Shown in pieces: positions 36,003 to 44,326 of a stretch of DNA of 64,000 bases. The translations under genes and the position numbers were made by a program. Each line of letters begins with the position of its first letter. Within the stretch, counting starts at the first letter, position 1. The notes under the pieces are model-generated. The model had not been told where the DNA came from. It did no database searches and saw nothing but the letters and a program-made list of their open reading frames with translations. The DNA comes from CAYOSF01 sp964406605 (lineage in GTDB: Bacteria; Chloroflexota; Dehalococcoidia; DSTF01; RBG-16-68-14): NCBI GenBank assembly GCA_964406605.1, contig CAYOSF010000002.1, forward strand, positions 278,559 through 342,558. The letters are read 5' to 3'.

Positions 36003-37220
36003 ATGAAACTCACAGACGCGAAAACCTATGTCGTGAAGACCGATCCGCCCAACTGGGGCGGGCATATCTGGTTCTTCGTCAAGCTCGAAACCGACGAGGG
36101 AATCGAAGGCTGGGGCGAAACCGCCGTGCTCAGCTGCCTCGCGGGGCTCGAAGACAGCTACGAGTCGATGGTACGGGAGATATTCGATCTGTACCTGAAA
36201 GACAAGGACCCCATCGAGAGGGAGCCGCTCTACCACATCATGTACTCGAGCCTGACGGCCCAGCACCCGGACTATGTCACCATGGGACTGATCAGCGGCT
36301 TTGACATCGCTCTGTGGGACATCTGCGGGAAGCACTACGGCACAGCGGTCTACAACCTGCTGGGGGGTAAGTACAGGGACCGGGTCAGGACCTACACCTA
36401 CGTCTACGATCTGGACGTGCGAGACAGCCTTGTCAAGGCCGTCGCCGACTGGTGGAGCGACCCGACACGGCTGGCCGAGCACGCGGCTCGGATCGCCGAC
36501 GAAGGATTCACGGGAGTCAAGTTCGACCCCTTGGTGCAGGCCGTTGCCAGGAGATTGCCAACCGCACCCTGGGAGATCACACCCTCCGAGTACGACCACG
36601 CCGAGAAGGCCGTCGCCGCCGTCCGCGAGGCGGTGGGGGACCGGGCCGACATCCTCATCGGCACGCACGGACAGATCACACCGTCGGCTGCGCGGCGCCT
36701 CGCGCGGAGGGTCGAAAAGTACGATCCCCTCTGGCTCGAGGAGCCGTGCCCACCGGAGAACTACAAGGAGATGGGCAGGATCGCCCACAGCACGACGATA
36801 CCCATCGCCACCGGGGAGAGACTAGTCACCCCGTACGAGTTCCAGAATCTGTTCGCTGAGCGCGCCTGCGCCTTTGCCCAGCCAGACCTGGGAAGCTGCG
36901 GCGGCATCACGGCTTGCAAGAAGATCGCCACGCTGGCGGAGGCGAACTACGTGCTCATGGCACCCCATGTCTGGGGCGGACCGATCATCACGGCCGCGGC
37001 GCTTCAGATCGACGCGAACATCCCCAATTTCCTGATCCAGGAGAGCATCTACAAGTCCCGGGACTTCTTCGACGAGATCGTCAAGGAGCCCTTCGAGTGG
37101 GAGAATGGTGACCTCATCCCACCGGACCGGCCAGGCATCGGGATAGAACTCGACGAGGAGAAGCTTGAAGAGCACAGGGGCAAGCTGGCTGATCTCTCGA
37201 GGCGGCGCGGACAGACCTGA
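36003..37220 (+). CDS. Enolase-superfamily (mandelate racemase/galactonate dehydratase-like) enzyme
   Basis: 405 residues. The N-terminal capping domain begins MKLTDAKTYVVKT. The barrel has FTGVKFDP (Lys), LWLEEPCPPEN (metal Glu), IATGERL (metal Glu) and a C-terminal MAPHVWGGP His. The strand that normally gives the first metal Asp reads ILIGTHGQIT, without Asp. It would act on a sugar acid or related acid by proton abstraction. The last codons and the TGA stop lie inside a palindromic repeat. The sulfatase gene follows. Confidence 0.85.
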   Translation: MKLTDAKTYVVKTDPPNWGGHIWFFVKLETDEGIEGWGETAVLSCLAGLEDSYESMVREIFDLYLKDKDPIEREPLYHIMYSSLTAQHPDYVTMGLISGFDIALWDICGKHYGTAVYNLLGGKYRDRVRTYTYVYDLDVRDSLVKAVADWWSDPTRLAEHAARIADEGFTGVKFDPLVQAVARRLPTAPWEITPSEYDHAEKAVAAVREAVGDRADILIGTHGQITPSAARRLARRVEKYDPLWLEEPCPPENYKEMGRIAHSTTIPIATGERLVTPYEFQNLFAERACAFAQPDLGSCGGITACKKIATLAEANYVLMAPHVWGGPIITAAALQIDANIPNFLIQESIYKSRDFFDEIVKEPFEWENGDLIPPDRPGIGIELDEEKLEEHRGKLADLSRRRGQT

Positions 37221-37238
37221 AGGTCTGTCCCTACGGAG
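37209..37238. repeat. TGAA-loop palindromic repeat, copy 2, containing a stop codon
   Basis: Perfect 9-bp arms GGACAGACC (37209-37217) and GGTCTGTCC (37222-37230) around TGAA, followed by CTACGGAG. The loop TGA is the stop of the enolase-type gene, whose last three residues are encoded by the left arm. Confidence 0.7.
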
Positions 37239-37328
37239 TCGGCCCACGGTATCGGCCCACGGCGGCGCTTCGGAGCAGTCCAGTGAGGACACCGGAGGGA
37301 AGCCCGCGAATAGCAACAGGAGCGAAGC

Positions 37329-39599
37329 ATGAGCAAGGGCAGTGAGCCTTTCGAGGGCACAATCGGCCGGACGTACGAGGATTCCGAGCCCTGGTGGCCG
37401 GAGGAGTCGCGCCCGCGGAAGGCAAGCCCGAACGTCGTCGTGATCCTGCTCGACGACACGGGATTCGCGCACTTCGGGTGCTACGGCTCGACCATCGACA
37501 CGCCAAACGTCGACGGTCTGGCCGAGAACGGACTGCGCTTCACCAACTTCCACACGACGGCGCTCTGCTCGCCGTCGCGGGCCTGCCTGCTCACCGGCCG
37601 CAACCATCACTCGGTGGGCATGCGCGCCCTGTCGAACTTCGATACCGGCTACCCGAACATGCGAGGCGCGGTCACCAACCACGCAGCCACGCTGGCGGAA
37701 CAACTGCGCGAACACGGCTACGCGACGCTTGCGGTGGGCAAATGGCACCTGGCACCGATGCGGGACGCATCGGCCGCCGGCCCGCACGACCAGTGGCCCC
37801 TCCAGCGCGGCTTCGACCGCTACTACGGCTTCCTGCAGGGCGAGACGGACCAGTTCCGTCCCGAGCTGACCTACGACAACCATCCCGTCGCGCCGCCGCG
37901 TACACCGGAGGACGGCTATCACCTGTCAGAGGACCTGGTCGACAGGTCGATCAGCTTCGTTCGCGACTTGAAGTCCGTGCGGCCCGACCGCCCATTCTTC
38001 CTGTATCTCGCCTTCGGCGCGACGCACTCGCCGCACCAGGCGCCACGAGCGTACGTTGAGAAATACCGCGGCCGCTTCGACGCCGGTTGGGACCGGATCC
38101 GCGAAGAGTGGTTCGAGCGCCAGAAATCGCTGGGCGTCGTGCCCGAGGGCACCCAGCTGGCGCCTCGAAACCCGGGCGTCAAGCCGTGGGATGAGCTGAG
38201 CGAGAACGAGAAGCGGTTCGCGCTGAGACTGCAGGAGGCGTTCGCCGGGTTCCTGGACCACACCGACACGCAGATCGGCCGGCTCCTCGCCTTCCTGGAA
38301 GAGCTGGGCGAGATGGACGATACGCTCATCTTCCTGCTGTCCGACAACGGCGCGAGCCAAGAAGGCGGCCCAGGCGGCGTCATGGACGAGTTCAAGTATT
38401 TCAACCTGGTCCCCGAGAACGTAGACGAGGTGGTGCAGCGGCTGGACGACATCGGGGGACCGCACAGCCATACCAACTACCCGTGGGGGTGGGCGCAGGC
38501 AGGCAACACGCCGCTCAAGTGGTACAAGCAGAACACCTTCGGGGGCGGGGTGCGGGACCCGCTCATCGTCGCGTGGCGGGGACGGATCAAGGACCGCGGC
38601 GGCACCCGAAACCAGTTCCATCACGTGACCGACATCGTCCCTACCATCCTGGAGGAGCTGGGCATCGAGCCGCCGGCCAGCGTCCGGGGCTACGAGCAGA
38701 TGCCGATTCACGGGACGAGCATGTCGTACACCCTGGACGACGCGGATGCAGCAGGCCGCAAGACCGTCCAGTACTTCGAGATGTTCGGACATCGCGGGAT
38801 CTGGCTCGACGGCTGGAAGGCCGTCTCCTACCACCGAAGGGACACCCCGTACGGCGATGACGAGTGGGAGCTGTACCACCTGGACGAGGACTTCTCAGAG
38901 ACACGGAACCTCGCGGTCGAGCGGCCCGACAAGCTGCGGGAGCTGATCGACCGTTGGTGGGTGGAGGCCGGCAAGCACGGCGTGCTCCCACTCGACGACC
39001 GGAACGTCGAGCTGTTCGGAGGCACGCCGAGGCCGGACACGCCACACGCGCATCGAGATTATGTCTACTATCCCCCTATCGCCCACCTGCCGGCCGACGC
39101 CTCTCCGAGGCTGGGGGCTCGGTCCTGGCAGATCACGGCCGAGATCGAGCGCCCGGACGGTCGATGCGAGGGCGTGCTGCTCGCCCAGGGCACGCACAAC
39201 ACGGGGCTCACCTTCTACGTGAAGGACAACAAGCTGGTCTTCGACTACAACTACTTCACGAGCCACACCGTTGTGACTTCGGGGACCGAATTGCCGACTG
39301 GCCGGTGCAGCGTAGGCGTGCGGTTCGTGAGGAGAGACCAATCGGGGGAGGTGACGCTGCTAGTCGACGGCAGCGAGGCCGGCCAAGCGCACGTGCCCAG
39401 GATCCTGAGGATGCTGGGCTCCACCGGCCTCGACGTGGGCCGGGACTCGTTGTCGCCGGTGACGGAGGACTACGAGGCGCCGTTCGAGTTCACGGGCACG
39501 ATCCACAAGATCACCTTCAATCTGCTGAGGCGCGAGGACGTGGAGGCAGCGCGAGAGGCCGCGGAGGCGGAGGCGAGAACGGAGCTGGCGCGGGAGTGA
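37329..39599 (+). CDS. Arylsulfatase (formylglycine-dependent)
   Basis: 756 residues, the size of long arylsulfatases. Metal-binding NVVVILLDDTGFAHFGCYGS (~35-50), sulfatase signature ALCSPSRACLLTGRNHHSVG with the Cys to be converted to formylglycine (~79), GKWHLAP (~138) and FLLSDNGAS (~338). A C-terminal beta-rich domain runs ~560-740. No signal peptide is evident, so it may be cytoplasmic. It needs a formylglycine-generating enzyme or anaerobic maturase, not in this window. ATG 37329 follows AGGAGCGAAGC. Confidence 0.92.
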   Translation: MSKGSEPFEGTIGRTYEDSEPWWPEESRPRKASPNVVVILLDDTGFAHFGCYGSTIDTPNVDGLAENGLRFTNFHTTALCSPSRACLLTGRNHHSVGMRALSNFDTGYPNMRGAVTNHAATLAEQLREHGYATLAVGKWHLAPMRDASAAGPHDQWPLQRGFDRYYGFLQGETDQFRPELTYDNHPVAPPRTPEDGYHLSEDLVDRSISFVRDLKSVRPDRPFFLYLAFGATHSPHQAPRAYVEKYRGRFDAGWDRIREEWFERQKSLGVVPEGTQLAPRNPGVKPWDELSENEKRFALRLQEAFAGFLDHTDTQIGRLLAFLEELGEMDDTLIFLLSDNGASQEGGPGGVMDEFKYFNLVPENVDEVVQRLDDIGGPHSHTNYPWGWAQAGNTPLKWYKQNTFGGGVRDPLIVAWRGRIKDRGGTRNQFHHVTDIVPTILEELGIEPPASVRGYEQMPIHGTSMSYTLDDADAAGRKTVQYFEMFGHRGIWLDGWKAVSYHRRDTPYGDDEWELYHLDEDFSETRNLAVERPDKLRELIDRWWVEAGKHGVLPLDDRNVELFGGTPRPDTPHAHRDYVYYPPIAHLPADASPRLGARSWQITAEIERPDGRCEGVLLAQGTHNTGLTFYVKDNKLVFDYNYFTSHTVVTSGTELPTGRCSVGVRFVRRDQSGEVTLLVDGSEAGQAHVPRILRMLGSTGLDVGRDSLSPVTEDYEAPFEFTGTIHKITFNLLRREDVEAAREAAEAEARTELARE

Positions 39600-39616
39600 G
39601 GGGGGAGGGGAAGGGC

Positions 39617-39645
39617 TTGCTGGAACGCGCTGTGGGCCGTATCAT
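39617..39645 (+). promoter_or_regulatory. Promoter of the five-gene low-GC cluster
   Basis: TTGCTG (39617-39622), a spacer of 17 bases, TATCAT (39640-39645). The transcript would begin about 30 bases before the GTG of the first gene. This gives the cluster its own promoter after the sulfatase stop at 39599. Confidence 0.5.
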
Positions 39646-39681
39646 GGTGCGGAAATCGCAGACTTCTGGAGTGGTGGTTGC

Positions 39682-40305
39682 GTGGGTATCGATTGGCCCG
39701 ACAAGAGCGAGCAGATCCGAAGAATCCTGGCTGCGGAGTCGCGGAACTCCGTGGAACTAGTGAGTCTAGGCGAGGAACTCCGCCGAGAATGCTATGCTCT
39801 CCGGAATATGTCGGACTTGAACACGTGCGATTTTGTCACCGCTATGGAGGACGGGCTTGGAACGCTGACGGGCAGTGAAGCGCTCGTCGCGTGGAACGCA
39901 CATGCGCTCATAACCTTGCTGGTGAACGAGATGCTTGAACTCATCAAGCGGGGCGAAGGGAAGGGGCACTTCGTAGTGGAGGACGACTTCGAGTGCTTAG
40001 CGCGCCTTCTCGAGCTCGCGGCGGCCGAACCCATTTGCGTGGGTCACAGCTGGGCCATCAGTCTGCGAGCGTCCATTCGCGGTGTGGTGGAAAGCATCGT
40101 AGCGGGGAGGAAGCACTCGTCGGTGAGCGACGGAGCGTTGAAGCGAGCATGGCAGCTACTCGCTGACAGTGCCGTGGACATGTCAGAGAAGGCGAGTCTA
40201 GTGGCGATCTCACGGGAGGTGCTAGCGGCCGGTCAGGAGTGGATGGACGAAGAAATCAAGAACACACTGCTGGGGTGGGTGGCGCAGGCGGTCGAGGAAG
40301 GTTGA
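39682..40305 (+). CDS. Unrecognised helical protein, cluster gene 1
   Basis: 207 residues, predicted all-helical and soluble; starts with GTG 39682 (VGIDWPDKSEQI). Hydrophobic helices such as ALVAWNAHALITLLVNEMLELI give a repeat-protein look, but no family is recognised. Leu/Ala-rich with many Glu. The next gene begins 10 bases after the stop. Base composition is lower in GC than in the flanking genes. No function is claimed. Confidence 0.65.
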   Translation: MGIDWPDKSEQIRRILAAESRNSVELVSLGEELRRECYALRNMSDLNTCDFVTAMEDGLGTLTGSEALVAWNAHALITLLVNEMLELIKRGEGKGHFVVEDDFECLARLLELAAAEPICVGHSWAISLRASIRGVVESIVAGRKHSSVSDGALKRAWQLLADSAVDMSEKASLVAISREVLAAGQEWMDEEIKNTLLGWVAQAVEEG

Positions 40306-40315
40306 GAAGCGGAAC

Positions 40316-41065
40316 ATGCGAGAGGAGCTTGTTAGGGACTTCCTGCGGATCGTTGGATCTAGTGCGACCGCGTGGCGTGATCACGCTCACGCTTTGGCAT
40401 GCGTGCTCCGCCAAATCGCGACGCCGGAGAGCAATCTTGGCAGCGAGGCGCGTGCCTCCGCCGCTGAGATTCTATCTTGTCTGCTACGGGACACACCCGA
40501 GCTGGCTTCAGATGTTGATGTCTCTCTGTTGTCGAGCCTGGCCTCAGACGCGAATGAGGCGGTGCTGCAAGGCGGCTTGTCAATGATTGAGACGTTGCTT
40601 GGGGTGCAGAGGATAGGGATCAAGGATGTCGTCGAGCCGTTAGGCCGTATTGAACAGCATCCATCAACAGCGCTCAAGCGGCGAATCCTGAGGGTCTATC
40701 AATCCAGGTTCGATCGCGACTTCGATGAGATTCCGATCGACCGACTAATCCTCCTCTACAGCGTAGAGGTGTTGCAGGACGAATTCAAGGATCTGCGCCT
40801 CGTTGATCACCTCGCGGAATCTCTATCGCTGCCAAGATCATCTGCGCTCGCAGTTCTGCAAGGTCTGACGTGTCTAGTAGAGGCCAGTGACAATGGGCTG
40901 CGGGTCTCGATCCCCCTCAAATGGTGCCACGATCAAATGAGCACGGGTTGGTTCTTGTCACCCGCGCAGCTGGCTCGCGCTGACGGGCGGATAAGCTCGC
41001 TCAGTGCGGCGCAAGTCAAGCAGCTAGCAGTTGTGTTAACGGCTCTGTCCCAATGCCCACAGTAG
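40316..41065 (+). CDS. Unrecognised helical-repeat protein, cluster gene 2
   Basis: 249 residues. The first ~130 residues look like HEAT/ARM-type helical pairs (AEILSCLLRDTPELASDV; LLSSLASDANEAVLQGGLSM). Residues ~140-220 (DRLILLYSVEVLQDEF, ALAVLQGLTCLVEASDNGL) could form a winged-helix-like end. ATG 40316. It overlaps the next gene by 13 bases, so it is translated with it. No family name is supported. Confidence 0.65.
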   Translation: MREELVRDFLRIVGSSATAWRDHAHALACVLRQIATPESNLGSEARASAAEILSCLLRDTPELASDVDVSLLSSLASDANEAVLQGGLSMIETLLGVQRIGIKDVVEPLGRIEQHPSTALKRRILRVYQSRFDRDFDEIPIDRLILLYSVEVLQDEFKDLRLVDHLAESLSLPRSSALAVLQGLTCLVEASDNGLRVSIPLKWCHDQMSTGWFLSPAQLARADGRISSLSAAQVKQLAVVLTALSQCPQ

Positions 41066-41520
41066 GCGAAGTGCGGGAACGCTTGAGAGCGTCCACGTGG
41101 CCGATGGGAGGCGCAACGGTTCTCGTCATTCGCTGGCTGACGAAAGCCAAAGTAGGCGACTTGCCGGCCTGGGTGTACGCGACTCCATTCTTCGGGTTCG
41201 CGGCGCTGTTCTTCGGTGTAGCGGTGAGTCTCCGCAACGCGTGGTGGCTCATTCCTGCCGTGTCTTGCTTGGTAGCAGCGTATGCAGCGGCCATCATGTT
41301 TTCTCACCTTATGACAATCAATGATGCGCGCGACCGATGGCTTGAGGCCAAACGCAGGCGGCGCCCTCTTCTCGCGAGCATGGTGATCGTGGCTGTGGCG
41401 CTCGTGGTTGCTGGCGTGATGGCGGTGTACGCCATGGACAGAGAAGGTACGCCGCAGGTCTCGGGGGATGCTGGCAACAACCTGGAAGCTCAGATCGATG
41501 GCCCGAGAGGAGGATTGTGA
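41053..41520 (+). CDS. Small membrane protein, cluster gene 3
   Basis: 155 residues with three probable membrane helices: VYATPFFGFAALFFGVAV, AWWLIPAVSCLVAAYAAAIM and LLASMVIVAVALVVAGVMAVY, separated by a basic stretch (EAKRRRRP). A polar tail of about 30 residues follows. ATG 41053 overlaps cluster gene 2. Unrecognised. Confidence 0.65.
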   Translation: MPTVGEVRERLRASTWPMGGATVLVIRWLTKAKVGDLPAWVYATPFFGFAALFFGVAVSLRNAWWLIPAVSCLVAAYAAAIMFSHLMTINDARDRWLEAKRRRRPLLASMVIVAVALVVAGVMAVYAMDREGTPQVSGDAGNNLEAQIDGPRGGL

Positions 41521-41523
41521 GCC

Positions 41524-42147
41524 ATGGAGACGCTACTGTCGAACAGAGTGGATCCGGTAGACCTCTGCCTTCTGCAAAATCTCTGTGATGGTCGCGATCC
41601 GGTGGCGAAACATGTCCTCGAAGACATGGAAAAGACTTGCGGGGTAAAGCTGAACCGGGAGGAGGTGGATGCAAGGCTGACCCGAATGGAGGAGAGCGGG
41701 GTCATCCTTCGAAGGAAGACCGCTTTGCTAGATCCCACCAAACTCTACGACCATGTGTTCCTGATCTTGCTCAAGCTGCACCTACCGTCCGTAGTCCCCG
41801 GGAAGGGAACCTTGAGCTGGGACGAGGCCGTAGACGAGATATGGACCATCAGTCAGGAGAAAGGTCGTCCCATTCGCATCCTGTTCACAATTCTCGGCTG
41901 GGGCGATTATGACATTGCTGCTCTCGCCTACGTCAACGATCTTGCAGGCTACTACGAGTTTCAGAAGGAGTTGGCCGAAAGGGGCATCATAGAGAAATAC
42001 GACACGAAGACACTGCATCACTTCGGAATCCCGTACAAATTCGAACCGATCATGGTTCCCGGCCATCGCGAAGCCAGCGCCTACATTCGCGATCTTCGAG
42101 AGATTATCGCTGGCGCGGTCGACGTAGCGTCCGATACTCACAAGTAG
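41524..42147 (+). CDS. Lrp/AsnC-like winged-helix regulator, cluster gene 4
   Basis: 207 residues. Residues ~8-60 fit a winged helix-turn-helix (RVDPVDLCLLQNL; EVDARLTRMEESGVILRRK). The C-terminal half resembles the RAM effector domain of Lrp/AsnC (FLILLKLHLPS; GWGDYDIAALAYVNDLAGYY; RGIIEKYDTKTL). It is longer than usual, with an insertion near 85-110. It is likely a ligand-responsive DNA-binding protein. ATG 41524, three bases after cluster gene 3. Confidence 0.65.
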   Translation: METLLSNRVDPVDLCLLQNLCDGRDPVAKHVLEDMEKTCGVKLNREEVDARLTRMEESGVILRRKTALLDPTKLYDHVFLILLKLHLPSVVPGKGTLSWDEAVDEIWTISQEKGRPIRILFTILGWGDYDIAALAYVNDLAGYYEFQKELAERGIIEKYDTKTLHHFGIPYKFEPIMVPGHREASAYIRDLREIIAGAVDVASDTHK

Positions 42148-42172
42148 GGGAGTTCACTTGGGCTGAGCCACA

Positions 42173-43114
42173 ATGACTAAAAGGCATAAGCCGTTGACCC
42201 TACAAGATATCAACCGGAAGGGGCTCATAGTCGAACGCGTCACAGAGCGGGAACTAGGCGCGCTGTTGGCTGAGGGGCTGGAAACTGGTGTCGTGGGCGG
42301 GGAACAGTGGTTTCGGGAGCCGGATCGATGGTACAGAATGCCGGCCTTCATCAATCCGTATCAGACGCAGTACCACGAGATCCCTGCTCTCACAAGCAAT
42401 CGGCAGGAGCTTCAGCGCCACTTGACCGGAACGTTGAAGGTCTTCTACGGAGTAGGAATTGGCGACAGCGAGGCAGTACCTATCGCTTGGGATCTAGAAG
42501 AGTCGGGATACGCCGAGGTCATTGCCATAGATGTGATAAGAGACTTCCTTGAGGGTTTCGTCGAGTGCCTACTCAATCTGATCGAGGAATACCCATCGTC
42601 CCAGATAAGGTTCCTAGGTAACAACACGCTCTTCGAGAAGCTCGGGCCCGCGGATGTCGGCCCGGCTTCCAGATTCGATCGGAGGACGTTCATTTGCCTG
42701 GGTAACACTGTGGGGAACTTCGCACAGGATGACATCTTCTCGATCTTCAAGCGAAACGCCGATGTCTCGGACTTCTTGTTGATTGGGGTACAGGCCGCGC
42801 AGAAGAGACAGAAGCTCTTGCGACAGTACCGCAAGACGCTGAGATACCAGCGTCTGATAGCCGATTCGCTGAGCCGGGGGTTGCAGTCCCTCGGACGCAC
42901 AGACTTGGATCCCTCCCGGCTAGAGAACCTCGATTGGCGCTATGACGAGAAGAAGGAGGAGGTCCAGGCTTGGCTAAATGGTGTGCTAATCTATCATTCA
43001 AGGAAGTACAACCTCCACAAGCTCTCCAGGTTTGCCCGGAAGTTCGGCTTCGTCGAAGTTGAGAGATTCCTCCACGGAGACTGCAGCTTGCTCTTGTTTG
43101 AGAAGCGCGAGTAA
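42173..43114 (+). CDS. EgtD-like SAM-dependent methyltransferase, cluster gene 5
   Basis: 313 residues. It resembles the histidine-specific methyltransferase family (EgtD, Methyltransf_33). GVGIGDSEAVPIAWDL sits at the SAM loop, VIAIDVIRDFL follows as post-I, FICLGNTVGNFAQDD matches the LGSTIGN-type block, and SRKYNLHKLSRFARKFGF matches the C-terminal SYKY...GF segment. EgtD trimethylates His for ergothioneine; here neither egtB nor other ergothioneine genes are present, so the amino-acid substrate is open. ATG 42173, 25 bases after cluster gene 4. Confidence 0.7.
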   Translation: MTKRHKPLTLQDINRKGLIVERVTERELGALLAEGLETGVVGGEQWFREPDRWYRMPAFINPYQTQYHEIPALTSNRQELQRHLTGTLKVFYGVGIGDSEAVPIAWDLEESGYAEVIAIDVIRDFLEGFVECLLNLIEEYPSSQIRFLGNNTLFEKLGPADVGPASRFDRRTFICLGNTVGNFAQDDIFSIFKRNADVSDFLLIGVQAAQKRQKLLRQYRKTLRYQRLIADSLSRGLQSLGRTDLDPSRLENLDWRYDEKKEEVQAWLNGVLIYHSRKYNLHKLSRFARKFGFVEVERFLHGDCSLLLFEKRE

Positions 43115-43320
43115 GCGGGAGCCTAACTGACGCGTCCCTTCCGCAGCAATGGCCTGGTTGGGAAGACTCTAGTGCTGCTGATTTTGTTCAACCGGTGGGT
43201 TCTGCCACGCGCTGGGTGCGAGTCCGAGACTGTCTATCACCCCTCCGACCCCTCTCCTGCGCGCCGGCGAGGGCAGACACCTGGCGGCAACTCAGCTTGA
43301 TCAGGACGGCAGCGACCCGC

Positions 43321-43343
43321 GCCGCAGGTGCTCAGCCTGCGGC
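43321..43343. repeat. Hairpin at the end of the M50-like gene
   Basis: Arms GCCGCAGG (43321-43328) and CCTGCGGC (43336-43343) with a seven-base loop. It may be a degenerate member of the palindromic repeat family or a terminator; no T run follows on either strand. Confidence 0.45.
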
Positions 43344-44113
43344 TAGGCCGATGGACACAGCGGCGGGCTGTCCTGGAGGGGCGTGCCCTGATCGTCGCCG
43401 CCCGCACCGTGGAATCGGCGGTCCTGGAGCGCCCCGCGGGCGAGCCCTAGGCTGTCGATCACGGTAGCGGCGCCCCAGCCGGCGAGGACGAGCGCGGGCA
43501 CAGCGCGTCGACGCGAGGCAATCCGGAGTCCCGCAAGTAAGAGCCCCGCGCCTGTGGCGACGCCGACGCCACGCACGATACGGTCGGCCGCCTCCTCGTC
43601 GCCAAAGCGCTCGACCAGGTGCCACTTGAGCAGCGAGCCCCCGTCGACGGACGGGGTGGGCGTCAGGCTGCCGATGAAGAGCAGTCCGGAGCCGACGGTC
43701 CAGCAGTCCGCAAGCTCGCGGGCGGCGGACGAAGGCCTGGTCAGCGCGCGGGCAAGGAGTCCGGTGAGGAGACCGAGCGCGCTGTAGACCGGGCCGCCTA
43801 TCGCGCGTCCCCGGTGAGCCGCCGGGGCCACGTCGTTGTTCTCGTAGACGGTGCGCGGCATGTTGGCCGACACCTCGATAGCATCCATGGGTGCGCCGGC
43901 GCGGCGGGCGCTGAAGACGTGGGCGACGGCGTGACCAACGTCGGCGACAAGCAACAGCGCGATCGAGGAGGCCCCGATGGCGAGCTTCTGGAGAAAAGGG
44001 CGTTCGGGATGTCTTCGCCCGGCCAGCCACGAGAGCGCCAGCCAGCCGCCAACAACGTTACCGGCAACAGAATGGTGCACGCGTATCGGGGTGTTGGCGA
44101 TGGTCAAGGCCAT
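43343..44113 (-). CDS. M50-like membrane protein with a degenerate active site
   Basis: 256 residues, about four to six membrane helices. Its layout resembles site-2 proteases: GHAVAHVFSARRAG at the HExxH position, AIGGPVYSALGLL (GGP-N-type helix), and TPTPSVDGGSLLKW at the N/LDG motif. The catalytic Glu of HExxH is Ala here, so it is probably not a protease. The stop lies at the edge of an 8-bp hairpin (arms 43321-43328 and 43336-43343). A remote match only. Confidence 0.55.
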   Translation of the reverse strand: MALTIANTPIRVHHSVAGNVVGGWLALSWLAGRRHPERPFLQKLAIGASSIALLLVADVGHAVAHVFSARRAGAPMDAIEVSANMPRTVYENNDVAPAAHRGRAIGGPVYSALGLLTGLLARALTRPSSAARELADCWTVGSGLLFIGSLTPTPSVDGGSLLKWHLVERFGDEEAADRIVRGVGVATGAGLLLAGLRIASRRRAVPALVLAGWGAATVIDSLGLARGALQDRRFHGAGGDDQGTPLQDSPPLCPSA

Positions 44114-44235
44114 CCCTGGCTTCTCACAATCTTCTGCGCGAGGCTATCCGAAGCACACAGCACCGGCAGCGCCATTGTAGCGCAGGAGCGGCGCCGGTAC
44201 ATCGGCCATGGGATCGGAGGCGACAAGTGCGCGAT

Positions 44236-44257
44236 GGGCCAGGCTGAAGCCTGACCC
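44236..44257. repeat. TGAA-loop palindromic repeat, copy 3
   Basis: Arms GGGCCAGGC (44236-44244) and GCCTGACCC (44249-44257) with one mismatch, loop TGAA. It lies in the divergent gap between the M50-like gene and the esterase. Confidence 0.6.
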
Positions 44258-44326
44258 GCAGAGATGAGGCGGTTATGCAGGCCGCGCGTGGACGCCCAGC
44301 GCCGGGTCGGCTACGGTGGGAGCGTT

